Position numbers and translations under genes: made by a program. The notes under the pieces are model-generated. The model had not been told where the DNA came from. It saw only the letters and a list, made by a program, of their open reading frames with translations, and did no database searches. A DNA stretch of 64,000 nt from Nocardioides ungokensis (GTDB lineage: Bacteria; Actinomycetota; Actinomycetes; Propionibacteriales; Nocardioidaceae), in assembly GCF_013466985.1 (NCBI RefSeq), contig NZ_CP059164.1, positions 2,861,001 through 2,925,000 of the forward strand. The letters are read 5' to 3'. Of the stretch, positions 7,734 through 16,143 are shown piece by piece (positions within the stretch are counted from its first letter, which is position 1; every line of letters begins with the position of its first letter).

Positions 7734-7755
7734 GCTCAGTCCAGGTAGTCGCGCA
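7734..7755. repeat. Right attachment site (attR), functional sigA 3' end
   Basis: The same 22 bp as 1638-1659, here joined to the intact sigA coding sequence. It covers the RDYLD codons and TGA stop. Insertion therefore leaves the SigA protein unchanged. Confidence 0.85.
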
Positions 7756-9208
7756 GCACCTGCGAGCGCGACGGGTGCCGCAGCTTCGACATGGTCTTGG
7801 ACTCGATCTGGCGGATCCGCTCGCGGGTCACGCCGTAGACCTTGCCGATCTCGTCGAGGGTCTTGGGCTGGCCGTCGGTGAGGCCGAAGCGCATGCTGAC
7901 CACGCCCGCCTCGCGCTCGGAGAGCGTGTCGAGGACCGCGTGCAGCTGCTCCTGGAGGAGCGTGAACGACACGGCGTCGGCCGGGACGATCGCCTCGGAG
8001 TCCTCGATCAGGTCGCCGAACTCGGAGTCGCCGTCCTCGCCGAGGGGGGTGTGCAGCGAGATCGGCTCGCGGCCGTACTTCTGGACCTCGATGACCTTCT
8101 CGGGGGTCATGTCGAGCTCCTTGGCCAGCTCCTCCGGGGTGGGCTCGCGGCCCAGGTCCTGGAGCATCTGGCGCTGCACGCGGGCGAGCTTGTTGATGAC
8201 CTCGACCATGTGCACCGGGATCCGGATGGTGCGAGCCTGGTCGGCCATCGCACGGGTGATCGCCTGGCGGATCCACCACGTCGCGTAGGTCGAGAACTTG
8301 TAGCCCTTGGTGTAGTCGAACTTCTCGACCGCACGGATCAGACCGAGGTTGCCCTCCTGGATCAGGTCCAGGAAGAGCATGCCGCGGCCGGTGTAGCGCT
8401 TGGCCAGCGAGACGACGAGGCGCAGGTTGGCCTCGAGCAGGTGGTTCTTGGCGCGGCGGCCGTCCTCGGCGATCCACTCGAGCTCCTCGAGGAGCTTCGG
8501 GGTGATCTTGCCGCCCTTGGCGAGCTTCTCCTCCGAGAACAGGCCGGCCTCGATCCGCTTGGCGAGCTCGACCTCCATCTCGGCGTTGAGCAGCGGGACC
8601 TTGCCGATCTGCTTGAGGTAGTCCTTGACCGGGTCGGCGGTGGCACCGGCCACCATGACCTGCTGCTCCGGCTCGCCGGTGTCGTCGGCGTCGGAGACGA
8701 CGAACGTGGCGGACTTCTCGTCCTCCTCGATCGACGGGTCGGCCTTCACGTCCTTCTCGAACTGCTCGTCGGGCAGGTCGGGAAGGATCTTCTTGCCGTC
8801 GGGACCGACGACCGGCGCAGCGGCCTCGTCGGCCACGGGCTCGGCTGCGGCGGCCTTCTTGGCCGCGGTCTTCTTCGCCGCGGCCGTCTTGGCAGCCGGG
8901 GCGGAGGGCGCAGGCTCGGCCTTCTTGGCCGGCGCCTTCTTGGCGGTCTTGGCCGTCGTCGTCTTGCGCGTGGAGGTCGCGGCCACCGCACGGCTGGAGC
9001 TCGCGTTGACGTGGACGGAGATGCCCAACGCACTCAGGTGCATGAGCAGGGCCTTGAGGTGTCGAGGCTCGACCGCGGCGTCCTCACTGGCCTGGCGCAC
9101 CTCCTCCGGCGTCAGGCTGCCCGTGGGGGTCCCCCGTTCGACCAGGGCCACGACGGCAGGGTGCGACAGCACCTCGGCAGGAAGGATCTTGCGTGCGTTC
9201 GAGGACAC
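7736..9208 (-). CDS. sigA: Principal RNA polymerase sigma factor SigA (HrdB/RpoD type)
   Basis: About 490 residues. I prefer the GTG at 9208 because GAGAGG lies 5 bases ahead of it; a GTG two codons upstream (9214) is possible. The first 200 residues are the Lys/Ala/Pro-rich N-terminus usual in actinobacterial SigA ([15 protein letters not shown]), then region 1.2 ([16 protein letters not shown]), region 2 ([52 protein letters not shown]), region 3, and region 4 ([38 protein letters not shown]). It directs housekeeping transcription. Its last six codons and stop are the attachment core of the element described at 1638-7755; the protein end (VLRDYLD) remains intact. Confidence 0.95.
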   Translation of the reverse strand: MSSNARKILPAEVLSHPAVVALVERGTPTGSLTPEEVRQASEDAAVEPRHLKALLMHLSALGISVHVNASSSRAVAATSTRKTTTAKTAKKAPAKKAEPAPSAPAAKTAAAKKTAAKKAAAAEPVADEAAAPVVGPDGKKILPDLPDEQFEKDVKADPSIEEDEKSATFVVSDADDTGEPEQQVMVAGATADPVKDYLKQIGKVPLLNAEMEVELAKRIEAGLFSEEKLAKGGKITPKLLEELEWIAEDGRRAKNHLLEANLRLVVSLAKRYTGRGMLFLDLIQEGNLGLIRAVEKFDYTKGYKFSTYATWWIRQAITRAMADQARTIRIPVHMVEVINKLARVQRQMLQDLGREPTPEELAKELDMTPEKVIEVQKYGREPISLHTPLGEDGDSEFGDLIEDSEAIVPADAVSFTLLQEQLHAVLDTLSEREAGVVSMRFGLTDGQPKTLDEIGKVYGVTRERIRQIESKTMSKLRHPSRSQVLRDYLD

Positions 9209-9355
9209 GAACACCTCTCGTCAACTGGCAGTTCAGACCACATGGGCGCGGCGAGGCCCGGATACGTCAAGAGCCGCAGGGTCATTCTGCCACGGGGGCG
9301 GTCACGCACCGGAATTCCCCCCGCCCGCCGGACGCGGCCCGCGGCGTACGCCCCG

Positions 9356-9920
9356 TCAGCCCGCCTTGGCCGCGGCCTTCTTCTGCTTCTTGTAGTCGCG
9401 GACCTTCTGCAGCGACTCCCCGTCCGTCACGTCGGCGACCGACCGATGGCCGTCCTCGGCGTAGGCCCCGACGGCCTGCTCCCAGCCCTCCGGGCGGACG
9501 TCGAGCTGCTTGGCGAGCAGGGCGACGAAGATCTGGGCCTTCTGCTTGCCGAAGCCGGGCAGCTCCATCACCCGGGCGAGCAGCTCCTTGCCGGTGGCCG
9601 CCTCGTTCCACAGCCGCTCGGTGCGACCGTCGTACTTCTCCTCCACCAGCGCCGCGAGCGCCTGGAGACGGGCCGCCATCGACCCCGGGAACCGGTGGAT
9701 GGCCGGCGGGCGTGGCGCACAGGGCCGCGAACTCCTCGGGGTCGGCGCCGGCGATGCGGGCCGGCTCGAGGCTCCCGAAGCGGTCCAGCACCTTGGCCGG
9801 CCCGCGGAACGCGTGCTCCATGGGGTACTGCTGGTCGAGCATCATGCCGACCAGCAGCGCGAACGGGTCGTCGGTCAGCACCTGGTCGGCGTGGTCGTCA
9901 CCGGTGATGTGGATCGCCAT
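9356..9920 (-). CDS. HhH-GPD family base-excision repair protein, one frameshift
   Basis: Two minus-strand frames join near 9705 (CGCCCGCCGG, one base lost) into about 188 residues. The N-terminal part (TGDDHADQVLTDDPFALLVG, then MLDQQYPMEHAFRGP) and the C-terminal part (LPGFGKQKAQIFVALLAKQL, a helix-hairpin-helix-like stretch; RPEGWEQAVGAY) match the short actinobacterial HhH-GPD proteins. The family removes damaged bases, but this subgroup lacks the iron-sulphur tail of Nth/MutY and its substrate is not established. ATG at 9920. Confidence 0.7.
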
Positions 9921-9981
9921 GGGGCCATCTTGCCCGACAGCTGGACCGGACGGCGCCCCTCGGAGCCTCTAGCATCGGTCG

Positions 9982-11256
9982 ATGACGTCGACGCGAGAGC
10001 GAACGAACGAGGGTGCCGAGCGGGTCGCCCTGGTGCTGGACGCCGGGGGCGCGCGCTCCGCCTACCAGGTCGGGGCGCTCGAGGTGCTGCTCCCGGTCCT
10101 CGCCGAGCGCGGCCAGCGACCGACCGTGCTGGTCGGCACCAGCGCGGGCGCGCTCCTGAGTGCCGCCCTGACCGCCACCGCCCACCTCGATGCCGAGGAA
10201 CAGGCGTCCCGGCTGCTCGACACCCTGGGCCACGCCACCAAGCGCAACGTCATGCAGCCGCTGTGGCGGCAGGTGCCGGTCGTGGCGGTCCGGTACGCCT
10301 CGGAGACCCTGGGCATCTCACGGTTCCGGCTCCGCGGGCTGTTCGGGACGGCCCCCCTGGCGAGGACCCTGACGGAGGTCATCGACTGGTCGGCCCTGCA
10401 CGACAACGTCGAGCAGGGAGTCGTCACCGCGAGCGTGGTCTGCGCGACCAGCGTCCGCAGCGGCCGGGTCACGATGTTCGCCGAGGTGACGGGGGCCGAC
10501 GTCGCGCTGCCGGAGCCGCCGAGCGAGCACCACCGCTGCTACGTGCGCAGCCGGCTCGGCGTCGAGCACCTGATGGCCTCCTCCGCCATCCCGGCCCTGT
10601 TCCCGTCGGTGCAGGTCGAGGAGCCCGCCGAGGCGGCCGGCTGGTACGTCGACGGCGCGACCCGCCGCCGGTTCCCACTCGCGCCCGCCGTCGAGCTGGG
10701 CGCGGACCGGATCGTGGTGGTCGGCACCGGCAGCCTGCACCCGCCGGAGGACGACCCCGACCTCGACCTGGCGCCGGTCGACCTCGGCGACGGGGCCGCC
10801 ACGCTGCTGGGCGCGGTGATGGACGACCCGCTGCGCCACGACCTGCGCCGGTTCGCCACGGTCAACTCACAGGCCGCCGACCCCGACATGGCGCCCCACC
10901 TCGACCGGCACCGGAAGGAGCGGGGTCGCCCGGCGTACCGCAGCCTGCCGTACGCCGCGGTGGCGCCGCACCGTGGCGACGAGCTGAGCCGGGTGGCGAT
11001 GGAGGTGTTCCGCGAGAACCACGGGAGCCTGCTGCGCACCCTCGGCGACCCGGACCTGCAGGTGGTCCACCGCATCCTCGGCAGCGACAGCCCGCTCCAG
11101 GGCGAGCTGCTCTCCTACCTGATGTTCGACCCCGACTTCTTCGCCGAGGCCGCCGACCTCGGCCGGCGCGACGCGCGCCGCTGGCTGGGCTCCGACGAGG
11201 GGCTGTGGCGCACCGGGCCGCTGGACCGACCCGACGGGGTCAGTCCCCGGCCTTGA
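9982..11256 (+). CDS. Patatin-like phospholipase
   Basis: 424 residues. The patatin signature is complete: an oxyanion-hole loop LDAGGARSAYQVG at about 19-31, nucleophile elbow VGTSAGAL (Ser about 54), and the catalytic Asp in YVDGATRR near residue 219. It should hydrolyse acyl esters of lipids by a Ser-Asp dyad. No signal peptide is seen, so it is probably cytoplasmic or membrane-associated. A long C-terminal extension (about 300-424) lies outside the core fold. The gene is convergent with the universal stress protein gene and overlaps it by 17 bases. Confidence 0.88.
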   Translation: MTSTRERTNEGAERVALVLDAGGARSAYQVGALEVLLPVLAERGQRPTVLVGTSAGALLSAALTATAHLDAEEQASRLLDTLGHATKRNVMQPLWRQVPVVAVRYASETLGISRFRLRGLFGTAPLARTLTEVIDWSALHDNVEQGVVTASVVCATSVRSGRVTMFAEVTGADVALPEPPSEHHRCYVRSRLGVEHLMASSAIPALFPSVQVEEPAEAAGWYVDGATRRRFPLAPAVELGADRIVVVGTGSLHPPEDDPDLDLAPVDLGDGAATLLGAVMDDPLRHDLRRFATVNSQAADPDMAPHLDRHRKERGRPAYRSLPYAAVAPHRGDELSRVAMEVFRENHGSLLRTLGDPDLQVVHRILGSDSPLQGELLSYLMFDPDFFAEAADLGRRDARRWLGSDEGLWRTGPLDRPDGVSPRP

Positions 11257-11644
11257 CCGCCAGGACCGGGCAATGCGCGTCGAGCAGGATGCGCTGGGCG
11301 TTGCTGCCGAGGATGAGCTTGCCCACCGGCGAGCGGCGGCGCAGGCCGATCACGATCAGCTCGGCCGAGTTGGCCTCGGCGATGCTGATCAGGTCCTCGG
11401 CCGGCTCGAACCCGCGGACCAGCTGGCGCAGGTCATAGCTGACGCCGGCCTCGTCGAGGCGGGAGCGGACGGCGTCCATGTCCTGCTCGGCCTTCCGGGC
11501 GGCGTCGCCGTCGAACTCCTGGCCGCCCCGGTGGGAGTTGACCACCACGAGCTTGGTGCCGCGCAGCTTCGCCTCGTCGATCGCCTTGCTCAAAGCGGCT
11601 TCGCCCTCAGGCTTCGGCACATAGCCCACCACGACGGTCCCCAT
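11240..11644 (-). CDS. Universal stress protein (UspA family)
   Basis: 134 residues, one Usp domain. The start VVVGYVPKPEGEAALSKAID and the ATP-binding-type motif VIGLRRRSPVGKLILGSNAQ (G-2x-G-9x-G-S/T pattern, here modified at the first Gly with Arg residues) support a nucleotide-binding Usp, though the altered motif could weaken binding. The end RILLDAHCPVLAVKAGD is typical. The gene is single and convergent with the patatin gene. Confidence 0.88.
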   Translation of the reverse strand: MGTVVVGYVPKPEGEAALSKAIDEAKLRGTKLVVVNSHRGGQEFDGDAARKAEQDMDAVRSRLDEAGVSYDLRQLVRGFEPAEDLISIAEANSAELIVIGLRRRSPVGKLILGSNAQRILLDAHCPVLAVKAGD

Positions 11645-11791
11645 CGGCCCTCCTCGTCTCGCGTCGGCCGCATCACCGGCCCGTGAATTTCACGCTACCG
11701 GTTCGGACCGCCCCGCGGGAGCCTGTGGACGAGCAGCGCGCCGTGGCGCGCCGATCGGGCAGGCTGGCGGCGTCGGCGACGGGGGAGCCAG

Positions 11792-12247
11792 GTGGAAGGG
11801 ATCGAGGAGCCGGTCAGCAGGCAGCTGCACCTGGTGCTGCGCCGTGCCGTCCTCGAGCACGCCACCACCGAGCGGCGCCAGGTCTTCCCCGCCGTGCTCC
11901 ACGTGGGCACCCCGGGCGGGGCCCAGGCGTTGTACGCCGCGCAGCCGCCGGCCGAGGACGGGCCGATCGACCAGTCGCTGCGCACCGACGTGGTCGCGGC
12001 CCTGCTGGCGCGGGTCGGGGCCGACCCCGCTCCCCTGGTCTGGCTGACCCGTCCCGGCGAGCTCTGCCTGCAGGACGTGGACGCCGCCTGGCTGGCGGCG
12101 ACGCGGGCCGCCGGTGCCGAGGCGGGTCTGCCGCTGCCCATGGTGGTGGTCACCCGGCGCGGCTGGTGGGACCCGCGCAGCGGCACCAGCCGCACCTGGC
12201 GACGCCTGCGGGCCCGCTCGTCGGGTCCGGGTGCGCCGTCCGGGTGA
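11792..12247 (+). CDS. Conserved actinobacterial protein of unknown function
   Basis: 151 residues from a GTG at 11792 with a strong GGGGGAG site 4 bases ahead. No domain is recognised. It is soluble, with a Trp-rich C-terminal RRGWWDPRSGTSRTWRR. The gene is convergent with the ligase pair ending at 12260, with only 12 bases between stops. Confidence 0.6.
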   Translation: MEGIEEPVSRQLHLVLRRAVLEHATTERRQVFPAVLHVGTPGGAQALYAAQPPAEDGPIDQSLRTDVVAALLARVGADPAPLVWLTRPGELCLQDVDAAWLAATRAAGAEAGLPLPMVVVTRRGWWDPRSGTSRTWRRLRARSSGPGAPSG

Positions 12248-12259
12248 TCAGTCCGGTGA

Positions 12260-13723
12260 TCAGTCCCAGGTGTGCACCGGCTCGTTGGTGTGCATGCCCT
12301 GGCGGTACTCCAGCAGCGTGGCGCGCAGGGCGTCGTACCTGTCCATGTCCGAGCGGTCCGCCATCCTGCGCACGAACCACTCCGCGCCGTTCACCCCGGT
12401 CAGGCAGCGCTGCTCGATGATCCCCAGCAGCCGGTCGCCCTCCTCCGCGGACACGCCCCACGAGTCCAGCCCCTCGCGGGCCATCGGCAGCAGCCGCCGC
12501 AGGATCAGCTCGGTGGCGCGGACCTGGCCGACCCCCGGCCAGTAGATCTGCGCGTCCACGCCCTGCTGGGCGGCGACGTGGAAGTTCTCCTCCGCCGCGC
12601 TGAAGGACATCTGCGACCACAAAGGCCGCTCGCCCTCCGCCAGCGCCCGGACCAGACCGAAGTAGAAGGCGGCGTTGGCGATCGTGTCGGCCACGGTGGG
12701 CCCGGCGGCCAGCAGCCTGTTCTCCACGCGCAGGTGCGGCACCCCGGCGGCGATGTCGTAGACGGGGCGGTTCCAGCGGTAGATGGTGCCGTTGTGCAGC
12801 CGCAGCTCGTGGAGCGTCGGGGTGCCACCGGACTCGAGCACCTCCAGCGGGTCCTCGTCCTCCGTCACCGGCAGCAGCGCTGGGAAGAACCGGACGTTCT
12901 CCTCGAAGAGGTCGAAGACCGAGGTCACCCAGCGCTCACCGAACCACACCCGCGGCCGCACGCCCTGCGCCTTGAGCTCCTCGCTGCGGGTGTCGGTGGC
13001 CTGCTCGAAGAGCGGGATCCGGGTCTCCCGCCACAGCTGCTTGCCCAGGAGGTACGGCGAGTTGGCGCCGACCGCGAGCTGGACCGCCGCGATCGCCTGG
13101 GAGGCGTTCCAGTACGCCGCGAACTGGTCGGGCGAGGTCTGCACGTGGAACTGGGTGCTGGTGCAGGCCGCCTCGGGCACGATCGAGTCAGCCGTGGTCT
13201 CGAGCCGCTCGGGGCCCGAGATGGAGATGGTGATGTCCTCGCCGCGTGCGTTGAGGATCTGCTCGCTGAGCAGCTTGTAGCGCGGGTTGGCGCTCAGGCT
13301 GGCCACGCCCATGTGGCCCTCGGCCAGGGTGGGCAGGATCCCGATCATCACCATGTGGGCGCCCACGTCGGAGGACTTCGACTCCGCCTCGTTGAGGCTC
13401 CCGCGCAGCGAGTCCTCGAAGGTCGTCAGGCCGCCCTCGCGCAGCTTGGCGGGTGGCACGTTGATCTCGATGTTGAACTGGCCGAGCTCGGTCTGGAACT
13501 CGGGGTTCGCGATCGCGGCCAGGGCCTCGGCGTTCTTCAGCGCCGGGTCGCCACGGTCGTCGACGAGGTTGAGCTCGACCTCGAGCCCGGTCATCGGGTC
13601 GTCGGTGTCGAACCGCGCCTCGCGCAGCATCCGGGCGAACACGTCCAGGCAGCGACGCACCTTCTCCCGGTGTCTCGTGCGGTCGGCCCTGGAGAACTCC
13701 TGCAGCTCCACCTCTTCGCCCAT
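12260..13723 (-). CDS. Glutamate-cysteine ligase family protein
   Basis: 487 residues. GCS2-superfamily marks are TGLEVELNLVDD (about 45-56), FQTELGQFNIEINVPP (about 75-90), CTSTQFHVQTSP (about 187), NSPYLLGKQLWRETRIPLFE (about 218-237) and HNGTIYRWNRPVYD (about 312). This is the large actinobacterial subgroup distinct from both EgtA and YbdK. It should join glutamate to an amino or thiol substrate with ATP; the true substrate is not known from sequence. It lies 9 bp downstream of the YbdK-type gene on the same strand, so the two are probably co-transcribed. Confidence 0.8.
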   Translation of the reverse strand: MGEEVELQEFSRADRTRHREKVRRCLDVFARMLREARFDTDDPMTGLEVELNLVDDRGDPALKNAEALAAIANPEFQTELGQFNIEINVPPAKLREGGLTTFEDSLRGSLNEAESKSSDVGAHMVMIGILPTLAEGHMGVASLSANPRYKLLSEQILNARGEDITISISGPERLETTADSIVPEAACTSTQFHVQTSPDQFAAYWNASQAIAAVQLAVGANSPYLLGKQLWRETRIPLFEQATDTRSEELKAQGVRPRVWFGERWVTSVFDLFEENVRFFPALLPVTEDEDPLEVLESGGTPTLHELRLHNGTIYRWNRPVYDIAAGVPHLRVENRLLAAGPTVADTIANAAFYFGLVRALAEGERPLWSQMSFSAAEENFHVAAQQGVDAQIYWPGVGQVRATELILRRLLPMAREGLDSWGVSAEEGDRLLGIIEQRCLTGVNGAEWFVRRMADRSDMDRYDALRATLLEYRQGMHTNEPVHTWD

Positions 13724-13732
13724 GCGGGAAGA

Positions 13733-14888
13733 TTAGGCGTTCCTCCGGCCCCGTGGGGCCTCCCGCGCGCCGCCGGTTGCCCAGACTGCCTCGCTGCGCT
13801 CGACCAGGTCGTCCACGACGCCCTCGATGGAGCCGACGCGGGCGTACGCCGCTCGCTGCCGGACCGCTCCCCCACCACCGTCAAGTGCTCGCGCCATGCC
13901 CTCGGCGACCAGACCGGCGTCGCCGCCTCCTCGAGCTCCTCCCGGACGTGGCCCACGACCGCCTGCAGCACCTCGCGGCCGGAGCGAGCCGACGCAGGAC
14001 GGGGTGCACGAGGGTGTCGGCCACCCGAGCCGCGAGGCACGCCAGTGGGCCGCGCGCAGGCTCTCGGTGCGCCAGACGGGCGGGGGCGTCGCCCGACCGC
14101 CAGCACCGGGCCGTGTGCTCCACCAGGCCGCGGACCAGCGCGGCCAGGAGGACCGCGTCTGCGGGGTCCGTGCAGACGTCGAAGATCCGCACCTCGACGG
14201 TGGGCTGGCGCGCCGAGAGCCGGGCGTCGAAGTACAGCATTCCCGGGTCGCGGGCCGCGCCGAACTCCATCAACTCCCGACACAGCTGCCGGTAGGCGGC
14301 CAGCGACCAGAAGGCCTCGGTCGGCCCGGCGCTCGGCCAGTGGGACCAGAGCTGGGACCGCCAGGAGGCGTAACCGGTGTCGCGGCCGTCGGCGTAGGGC
14401 GAGTTCGCACTGACCGCGCGCAGCGCCGGCAGCCACGGGCCGATCCGGTCGATGACCGCGACGCCCTCCTCGTTCGCTCTCGATCGCCACGTGGACGTGC
14501 ATGCCGCAGGTGCCGGAGTGACGCGCGATCTCGGCGTAGCGCACGACCATGTCCTCGTAGCGGTCGTCGGGCGTGAGTCGCACGTCGTGGCGAGTGGCAC
14601 CGTGGCCACAGCCACGGCCGCCAGCCCAGGGCGCGGGCCGGCCCGGCCCCCGGTGTCCCGGGCGGCGACGAGCTGCTCCCGCAGCGAGGCGAGGTCAGCC
14701 GTGGGCTCGGTCCGGGTCTCGAGCTGGTGCTGGAACAGATCCTTGTCGAGGCTGGTCGCCCGCACGGCCGCAACCCGTGCGTACGGTGGTGTGCTGCCAG
14801 CAGCGCGCCCGAGCTCGGGCTCGCCTGACGGGTTGGCCGGATCGACGAGGAGCAGCTCCTCCTCGACGCCGACCGTCCTCGGGGCCAT
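13733..14888 (-). CDS. YbdK-type carboxylate-amine ligase, about four frameshifts
   Basis: The gene can be followed through alternating frames: start APRTVGVEEELLLVDPAN at 14888, a switch near 14585 into RLTPDDRYEDMVVRYAEIAR and GTCGMHVHVAIES, back near 14475 (NEEGVAVIDRIGPWLPALRA, SANSPYADGRDTGYASWRSQ, PTVEVRIFDVCTDPADAVLL), again near 13995 (EVLQAVVGHVREELEEAA), and near 13870 into YARVGSIEGVVDDLVE ending at a TAA at 13733. The repaired protein is about 385 residues, normal for COG2170 glutamate-cysteine-ligase-like enzymes with weak known activity. The breaks lie mostly in G/C runs. Probably co-transcribed with the ligase gene downstream. Confidence 0.75.
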
Positions 14889-14960
14889 GGCGCATCGTAA
14901 GCACGGAACACGCGCCGGCCCGTCGCCCGCAGCGGGTGAGGTGTGCGTTGCCGTGCCCGG

Positions 14961-15935
14961 TCACGCCGGGTCGTCGAACACGTCGGCCCAACCGGTCTCG
15001 CGGTCCCACTCCGAGGGCGGCACGGCCCTGCCCAGCAGCTGGGACAGGATGTCGGCCAGGCCGTAGTCGGGGTCGGCCTCGAGGCAGGCGTCGACCGCGC
15101 ACCAGGCGAGCGCACCGTGTCCGGCCAGCCAGGCCCCGAAGCCGAGGAGCGCGGCGGGGGCGGGCACCAGCTCGGTCGGGCTGCGCCGGAGCACGTCGGT
15201 CCAGAAGCAGACGTGGTCGCGTGCGTCGTCCCGGGTGATCGCGGACCACACGACGTCTCGGAGCCGCAGGTCGCGCAGCAGGACCAGCAGGCGCGCCACG
15301 TCGCGGTCGGGAGGCGCGCTCCCCGCCGTGACGTGGCGCCTCACGGTGGACCGCACCCAGGCCGCGTCCGCGGCCAGGTGGATTGACACGCTCGGCACCT
15401 CGCCCACCGCCGCGGAGACTGCGGCCACGCGCTCGGGCGCCGGCACCAGCGACGCCGCGAGCTGGTCACGGCTGCCGTGGGTCACATGGCCCTCGAAGAC
15501 GGCCTGGGCCGCGAACGGGTGCGCCGACAGGTCGTAGGGCACCCCCCGCCCGGGCACCTCACCGTGTCCGGCCGGGAGCGGCCACCAGCGACGGCCGTCG
15601 GCGCGCAGCGACTCCAGGACGTCGATGCCCGCCGCGGCGAAGGCCCGCGACAGCGCCCGCGCGATCCTCGCGGCCGTTCGGGCGTCGTCGCTGTAGAGCA
15701 CGAAGACGACCCGCCTGACCCGGTGGCGCCGTGCCGGATCGAGGAGGGCCCCGACGGCGTCGGCGACCTCCGCGGGATCCGGCAGGTCGATGCGGGCGTG
15801 GAAGGTGTGGCGGGCACCGAAGGTGAGCATGACGACGGAGTCCCGCGGGACGAAGCCGAGCACGATCGGGACGACCGCGAGCAGGTCCTCGGGGCTCCTG
15901 GCGACCAGGCTGGTCGGGGTGGTGGGTGTGGTCAT
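14961..15935 (-). CDS. DUF4192 domain protein
   Basis: 324 residues from ATG at 15935; the longer frame upstream is Thr/Arg-rich without a domain. The DUF4192 signature is SLVARSPEDLLAVVPIVLGF at the start, then PRDSVVMLTFG, HARIDLP, VVFVLYSDD and, in the C-terminal half, LLGFGAWLAGHGALAWCAVD. The family is widespread in Actinomycetota and of unknown function. It is transcribed divergently from dinB. Confidence 0.85.
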   Translation of the reverse strand: MTTPTTPTSLVARSPEDLLAVVPIVLGFVPRDSVVMLTFGARHTFHARIDLPDPAEVADAVGALLDPARRHRVRRVVFVLYSDDARTAARIARALSRAFAAAGIDVLESLRADGRRWWPLPAGHGEVPGRGVPYDLSAHPFAAQAVFEGHVTHGSRDQLAASLVPAPERVAAVSAAVGEVPSVSIHLAADAAWVRSTVRRHVTAGSAPPDRDVARLLVLLRDLRLRDVVWSAITRDDARDHVCFWTDVLRRSPTELVPAPAALLGFGAWLAGHGALAWCAVDACLEADPDYGLADILSQLLGRAVPPSEWDRETGWADVFDDPA

Positions 15936-16143
15936 GCCCGTGACGCTCCCCGCAGCGCCCGACAGCGAGGCGGCCGCTGAGGGCTGGCTGTGGACGACCT
16001 CGCCCGCGACCCCGCTTGTGGACGACTGGTGGGCCGTCCGGGGACCGCACGAGACCGTCGGTGGGCCGCGGTACGTTGCCGCCATGTGCCCTAGGTCCGG
16101 AGGTCGCTCCGGAGACGGCTCCGCCTCGTCCGGAGCGTGCTGA

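Larger units (their letters stand above)
1638..7755. mobile_element. 6.1-kb integrative element in the 3' end of sigA
   Basis: Bounded by a perfect 22-bp direct repeat that duplicates the last codons and stop of sigA. A tyrosine recombinase lies just inside the right end (6699-7619), pointing inward. Cargo in order: a two-TM protein, a DUF2511 lipoprotein, a K+ channel coupled to a 2-TM peptide, an HK97-type capsid protein, a secreted protein, and a signal-peptide-only ORF. No terminase, portal, protease, tail, replication or conjugation gene is visible, and no excisionase is recognised. Base composition is less GC-biased than the flanks in several stretches, most clearly near 1660-2000 and 5440-5490. 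Best described as a satellite-like element or a strongly reduced prophage; autonomous mobility is not shown. Confidence 0.8.

Noticed and set aside
1638..7755. Conjugative or AICE-type element
   Set aside because: No FtsK/Tra translocase, replication initiator or relaxase is present.
7775..9907. 710-codon open frame on the plus strand opposite sigA
   Set aside because: It mirrors sigA codon by codon with Leu/Gly/Asp/Arg-rich sequence and no domain; a shadow of high third-position GC.
12272..14413. 713-codon plus-strand frame opposite the ligase genes
   Set aside because: Antisense shadow; composition is His/Arg/Val-rich and no motif is present, while the minus strand shows clear GCS2 motifs.
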